Shown: in pieces, positions 61,497-64,000 of the stretch
How the letters are laid out: each line of letters starts with the position of its first letter
Position numbering within the stretch: position 1 is the stretch's first letter
Origin: Leisingera sp. M658
GTDB lineage: Bacteria; Pseudomonadota; Alphaproteobacteria; Rhodobacterales; Rhodobacteraceae
NCBI RefSeq assembly: GCF_025144145.1
Contig: NZ_CP083546.1
Span: 2,806,501 to 2,870,500 of the forward strand
DNA length: 64,000 nucleotides
Direction of reading: 5' to 3'
The notes under the pieces: generated by a model
Database searches by the model: none
What the model was told of the DNA's origin: nothing
What the model saw: the letters and a program-made list of their open reading frames with translations, nothing else
Position numbers and translations under genes: made by a program

Positions 61497-62080
61497 AAGG
61501 AATGCGCCCCCAGATCAAATTCACGCCCGGCGGCAAACTCGGTTTCGATAAGGGTGATCGCAATCACCTCTGCCCCGTCCTGACTGCCGCTGTGATCCAG
61601 GAAAACAAGATCACCGTAATCATCGGCCATTGCCCGCAGAACCCCCATCAGAACATAGGCATAGCCAGGCAGCCCAGGCTGGCAAACCAGCTCGAACTGT
61701 TCCGGTGCCTGTTCCAGAAGCTCCAGCCCCGGCAGGTGCAAATCCGACACTGCCAGCCGGGCCCGGTCCGGCAAGTCGTCCAGCGAATGCAAAAATTCAA
61801 CGTAATTCACCCCGCCGAAACGCAGCAGCCGCCGCAGTGCCTCCACCTGCGGATTGGACACCAGAAACGTGCCCATATCCTCCAGCATTTCCGGCAGCGG
61901 GCGCGCCAGAACCTTTTCCATCGCCGTCAGCATCTGGCTCGATTGCTCTTCAGAATAGAACAGCATCGCCTCGAACTCGGTAAACCCAAGCCCTGCCTCT
62001 TCCATAACCTCTTCCCAGCGGTCGGCCCCGTAGGTACTGGTCACAAAAGCCTGAATCGCCCTATTGATCAGACCGTGCAT
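61493..62080 (-). CDS. H-NOX-like protein lacking the heme-ligand histidine
   Basis: 195-residue heme-NO/oxygen-binding (HNOB) family protein. The N-terminus MHGLINRAIQAFVTSTYG and the segment LRRLLRFGGVNYVEFLHSLDD align without gaps with soluble guanylate cyclase beta. At the heme-ligating His of that segment (LDALHDHL in sGC) it has LDDLPDRA, so Pro104. The Y-x-S-x-R heme-propionate motif is C133-x-P135-x-L137. It therefore probably does not bind heme the normal way. The start at 62080 gives the usual N-terminus; the frame is open for 9 more codons. Overlaps the GGDEF gene by four bases. Confidence 0.85.
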   Translation of the reverse strand: MHGLINRAIQAFVTSTYGADRWEEVMEEAGLGFTEFEAMLFYSEEQSSQMLTAMEKVLARPLPEMLEDMGTFLVSNPQVEALRRLLRFGGVNYVEFLHSLDDLPDRARLAVSDLHLPGLELLEQAPEQFELVCQPGLPGYAYVLMGVLRAMADDYGDLVFLDHSGSQDGAEVIAITLIETEFAAGREFDLGAHSL

Positions 62081-62521
62081 ACAATGGCCCCTCTTTGCCT
62101 TTGCCACAGTCTTGACGCCTGCAGGTTAAGAAAGAACCAACAAAGCGAACTTGTACGATAAGCCGCGCGCGTTTCTTCTGACATTATCAACTCTTGCACG
62201 AACCCTGCACCCCCGGCAGCAGACGCCGGCCATATGCGCAGCGCGGCCATTGCCCGGCAGCCGGCCCTGCGGCCAGCCACATCTGAAACCAACTTCAAAT
62301 TTGCACGCACCTGCACTCCCGCATTGGACCGTTCAGGCGCCTTTCCCTACTGGACCGGCTGGCGCCAGGAGGCAAGCCTGCTGCTGTGCATCCGCGCCGA
62401 ACCGGCGGCTTCCAACCTGCCGCCGGCGCGCTGTGTTCGAAACCTGCAGCCCGCGCATAAACGCGCATAAAAAAGCGGAGGGGCTGCCTCCGCTTTTCCT
62501 GCTGGTGATAGGCCCGATGGC
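62081..62521. other. 440-base intergenic region upstream of the H-NOX-like gene
   Basis: Lies between the H-NOX-like gene and the mttB-like gene, both on the minus strand. It holds the mttB terminator and presumably the promoter of the H-NOX/GGDEF pair. No gene recognised. Confidence 0.5.
62468..62497 (-). terminator. intrinsic terminator of the mttB-like gene
   Basis: Perfect stem AAAAGCGGAGG / CCTCCGCTTTT, loop of five, continuing into a T-run on the minus strand. Strong. Confidence 0.85.
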
Positions 62522-64000
62522 TCAGAAATCTGTCGGTGCGCCGCCCTCGGCCTTGCGGCGGGTGACGAAATCCGCAAGTTCGTCGCGGATCGCTGCATCC
62601 ATCGGCGGTTCCTCGAAATCGGCGATGATCTCCTTGAACAGCTTGTGGGCGCGCTCAGCAGTCCAGGTCGCACCGGCCGCCTCCCAGGCCTCATAGTTGC
62701 GCCAGTCGCTCAGGAACGGCTGATAGAAGGCCTCGGAATAGCGGTCCTGGGTGTGCTGGATACCGAAGAAATGGCCGTCATTGCCGACCTCCCTGATCGC
62801 ATCCAGGGCAATCTCTTCCGGGCCGGTGGCCGAAATCTGCGGCTGCATATAGCGTTCGATCTGCTGCAGGATCTCGCAGTCCATGATGAATTTTTCAGGC
62901 GAGGCAATCAGCCCGCCCTCCAGCCAGCCGGCCGCGTGATAGACCATATTGGTGCCCGACTGCACCGCCGCCCACAGCGAATTCGAGGTCTCCCAGATTG
63001 CCTGCCCGTCCGGCACATTGGCGGCACAAACCCCTGAGGACCGCATCGGCAAGCCGTAAAACCGTGCCATCTGCCCGGTCATCTGGGTTGAGCGCATGTA
63101 TTCCGGGGTGCCGAAGGCCGGCGCGCCCGATTTCATGTCCACATTCGAGGTAAAGGTGCCGATCACGCAGGGCGTGCCGGGGCGCACGTACTGGAACAGC
63201 GCAATGGCACAGAGGCTCTCGGCAATCGACTGCGCCACCGCACCGGCCATGGTCACCGGCGCCATTGCACCTGCCAGCGTGAAGGGCGACACCACGATGG
63301 CCTGGCCGCGCCGCGCCAGCCGCAGGCAGCCGTCGATCATCGGAAAGTCGTGCTTCAGCGGCGAGGTGGAGTTGATGTTGGTGTACATATGCGGCTTGGC
63401 ATCGAACTCCTCATGGCTGAGCCCGCCGGCAATCCGCACCATCTCCATCACGTCTTCGACCCGTTCCTTGCCAAGGGAGTAGGCATGCATCGCTTTGTCG
63501 GTGAGCGTGAGCTTGTCGTAGAGCACATCCAGATGCCGGGTTGAGGCATGCAGGTCCACCGGCTCCACCGGATAGCCGCCGGCAAAGTGGATGCAGTTGA
63601 AATACTGGGTCAGTTTCAGCAGGTTACGGCATTGCTCGCGGTTGCCGGCCACCTTTTTGTTCAGCTCCATATCCCAGTAGTTCGGCGGCGAAGACACATT
63701 GCCGAACAGGATGTGGTTGCCGCCCAGCGGAATGGTCCGGTCCGGGTTGCGCGGCGTGATCGAGAATTCGCGGGGCGCCTTGCCCACCATCTCCATCACA
63801 AAATCCCTGTCCATCTTGACCAGTTCGCCCTCGACCTTGACGCCGGCCTGTTTGAAGATCTCCAGCGCTTCCGGGTTCAGGAAAACCACGCCGATCTCTT
63901 CCAGGATACGCATGGCGCCCTCGTGGATCGCCATCACGCCTTCCTCGCTCAATGGCTCGGTCGGCCGGTCGATGTTGACCGGGATCTGCCAGGGCATCTG
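62522..64000 (-). CDS. MttB-family (trimethylamine methyltransferase-like) corrinoid methyltransferase, non-pyrrolysine, 5' end outside window
   Basis: At least 492 residues of a protein from the MttB superfamily; the frame is still open at base 64000, so the ATG at 63997 may be internal. Conserved pieces: EGAMRILEEIGV near the N-terminus, GNVSSPPNYWDM, the central AGAMAPVTMAGAVAQSIAE barrel strand, and SGTNMVYHAAGWLEGGL. There is no in-frame amber codon, so this is a non-pyrrolysine member like the glycine betaine methyltransferase MtgB, transferring a methyl group from a quaternary amine to a corrinoid protein. Substrate not determined. Confidence 0.88.
   Translation of the reverse strand, partial: QMPWQIPVNIDRPTEPLSEEGVMAIHEGAMRILEEIGVVFLNPEALEIFKQAGVKVEGELVKMDRDFVMEMVGKAPREFSITPRNPDRTIPLGGNHILFGNVSSPPNYWDMELNKKVAGNREQCRNLLKLTQYFNCIHFAGGYPVEPVDLHASTRHLDVLYDKLTLTDKAMHAYSLGKERVEDVMEMVRIAGGLSHEEFDAKPHMYTNINSTSPLKHDFPMIDGCLRLARRGQAIVVSPFTLAGAMAPVTMAGAVAQSIAESLCAIALFQYVRPGTPCVIGTFTSNVDMKSGAPAFGTPEYMRSTQMTGQMARFYGLPMRSSGVCAANVPDGQAIWETSNSLWAAVQSGTNMVYHAAGWLEGGLIASPEKFIMDCEILQQIERYMQPQISATGPEEIALDAIREVGNDGHFFGIQHTQDRYSEAFYQPFLSDWRNYEAWEAAGATWTAERAHKLFKEIIADFEEPPMDAAIRDELADFVTRRKAEGGAPTDF

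Noticed and set aside
62522-64000. pyrrolysine-containing trimethylamine methyltransferase
   Set aside because: No in-frame amber codon exists in the visible frame.

Overview
The window (high GC, 64 kb) reads as ordinary chromosome of a marine Rhodobacteraceae (roseobacter-group alphaproteobacterium; the gene set resembles Leisingera/Phaeobacter/Ruegeria, but I cannot fix the genus). Support comes from the lineage-typical gene neighbourhoods (hom-glpX-recJ, ribB-ribH-nusB, nrdR-ribD, dnaG-rpoD, soxBDAG), small Rhodobacterales-specific families, and a tRNA-His lacking the usual -1 G feature. There is no insertion sequence, prophage or CRISPR array.

Layout. 1-4.8 kb: end of a Kef-type K+/H+ antiporter, cobT and cobS (cobamide assembly), carD, fdxA, S4 RNA-binding protein. 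4.8-12.1 kb: large SUV3-like RNA helicase, TPR protein, SCP2 protein, lysophospholipase-like hydrolase, oligoendopeptidase F, acetyltransferase. 12.2-19.7 kb: small secreted, DksA-like and hypothetical proteins, rpoH, rluD, tRNA-His, MmcB. 19.9-30.5 kb: the riboflavin genes nusB, ribH, ribB, ribE, ribD and nrdR, all on the minus strand, broken up by two plus-strand insertions: a proline-racemase-family gene and a capsule block kpsS-wza/kpsD-kpsC. 30.6-35 kb: yjbQ, three related small secreted proteins, DUF4166/DCC pair. 35-39.5 kb: rpoD and dnaG. 39.5-46.3 kb: heterotetrameric sarcosine oxidase soxB-soxD-soxA-soxG and glutamate dehydrogenase. 46.6-49.4 kb: a TadG/TadE/TadE-like set. 49.5-55.2 kb: hydroxyisobutyrate-type dehydrogenase with divergent LysR regulator, a probable reductive-dehalogenase remnant, pirin, monooxygenase-like, GNAT and TetR genes. 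55.3-59.6 kb: hom, glpX, recJ. 59.7-60 kb: two identical tRNA-Glu genes, each with its own promoter. 60.4-62.1 kb: an H-NOX-like protein with a diguanylate cyclase. The window ends inside an MttB-family methyltransferase gene.

How genes work together. Riboflavin genes supply flavin cofactors. Sarcosine oxidase demethylates sarcosine from methylated-amine or betaine breakdown, and glutamate dehydrogenase links nitrogen to carbon metabolism; the MttB homologue may feed the same theme. KpsS and KpsC build the poly-Kdo linker of a capsule and the Wza-like lipoprotein would export it.

Most unusual points: (1) the H-NOX-like protein has Pro where the heme-binding His should be and has lost the Y-x-S-x-R motif, yet is translationally coupled to a HNOBA-GGDEF cyclase, so it may be a heme-independent analogue of the soluble guanylate cyclase alpha subunit; (2) a textbook intrinsic terminator lies inside the first 18 codons of kpsC; (3) a tandem family of three uncharacterised secreted two-cysteine proteins; (4) palindromic dispersed intergenic elements, at least four copies; (5) a RibBA-like protein whose cyclohydrolase half has lost its zinc cysteines.
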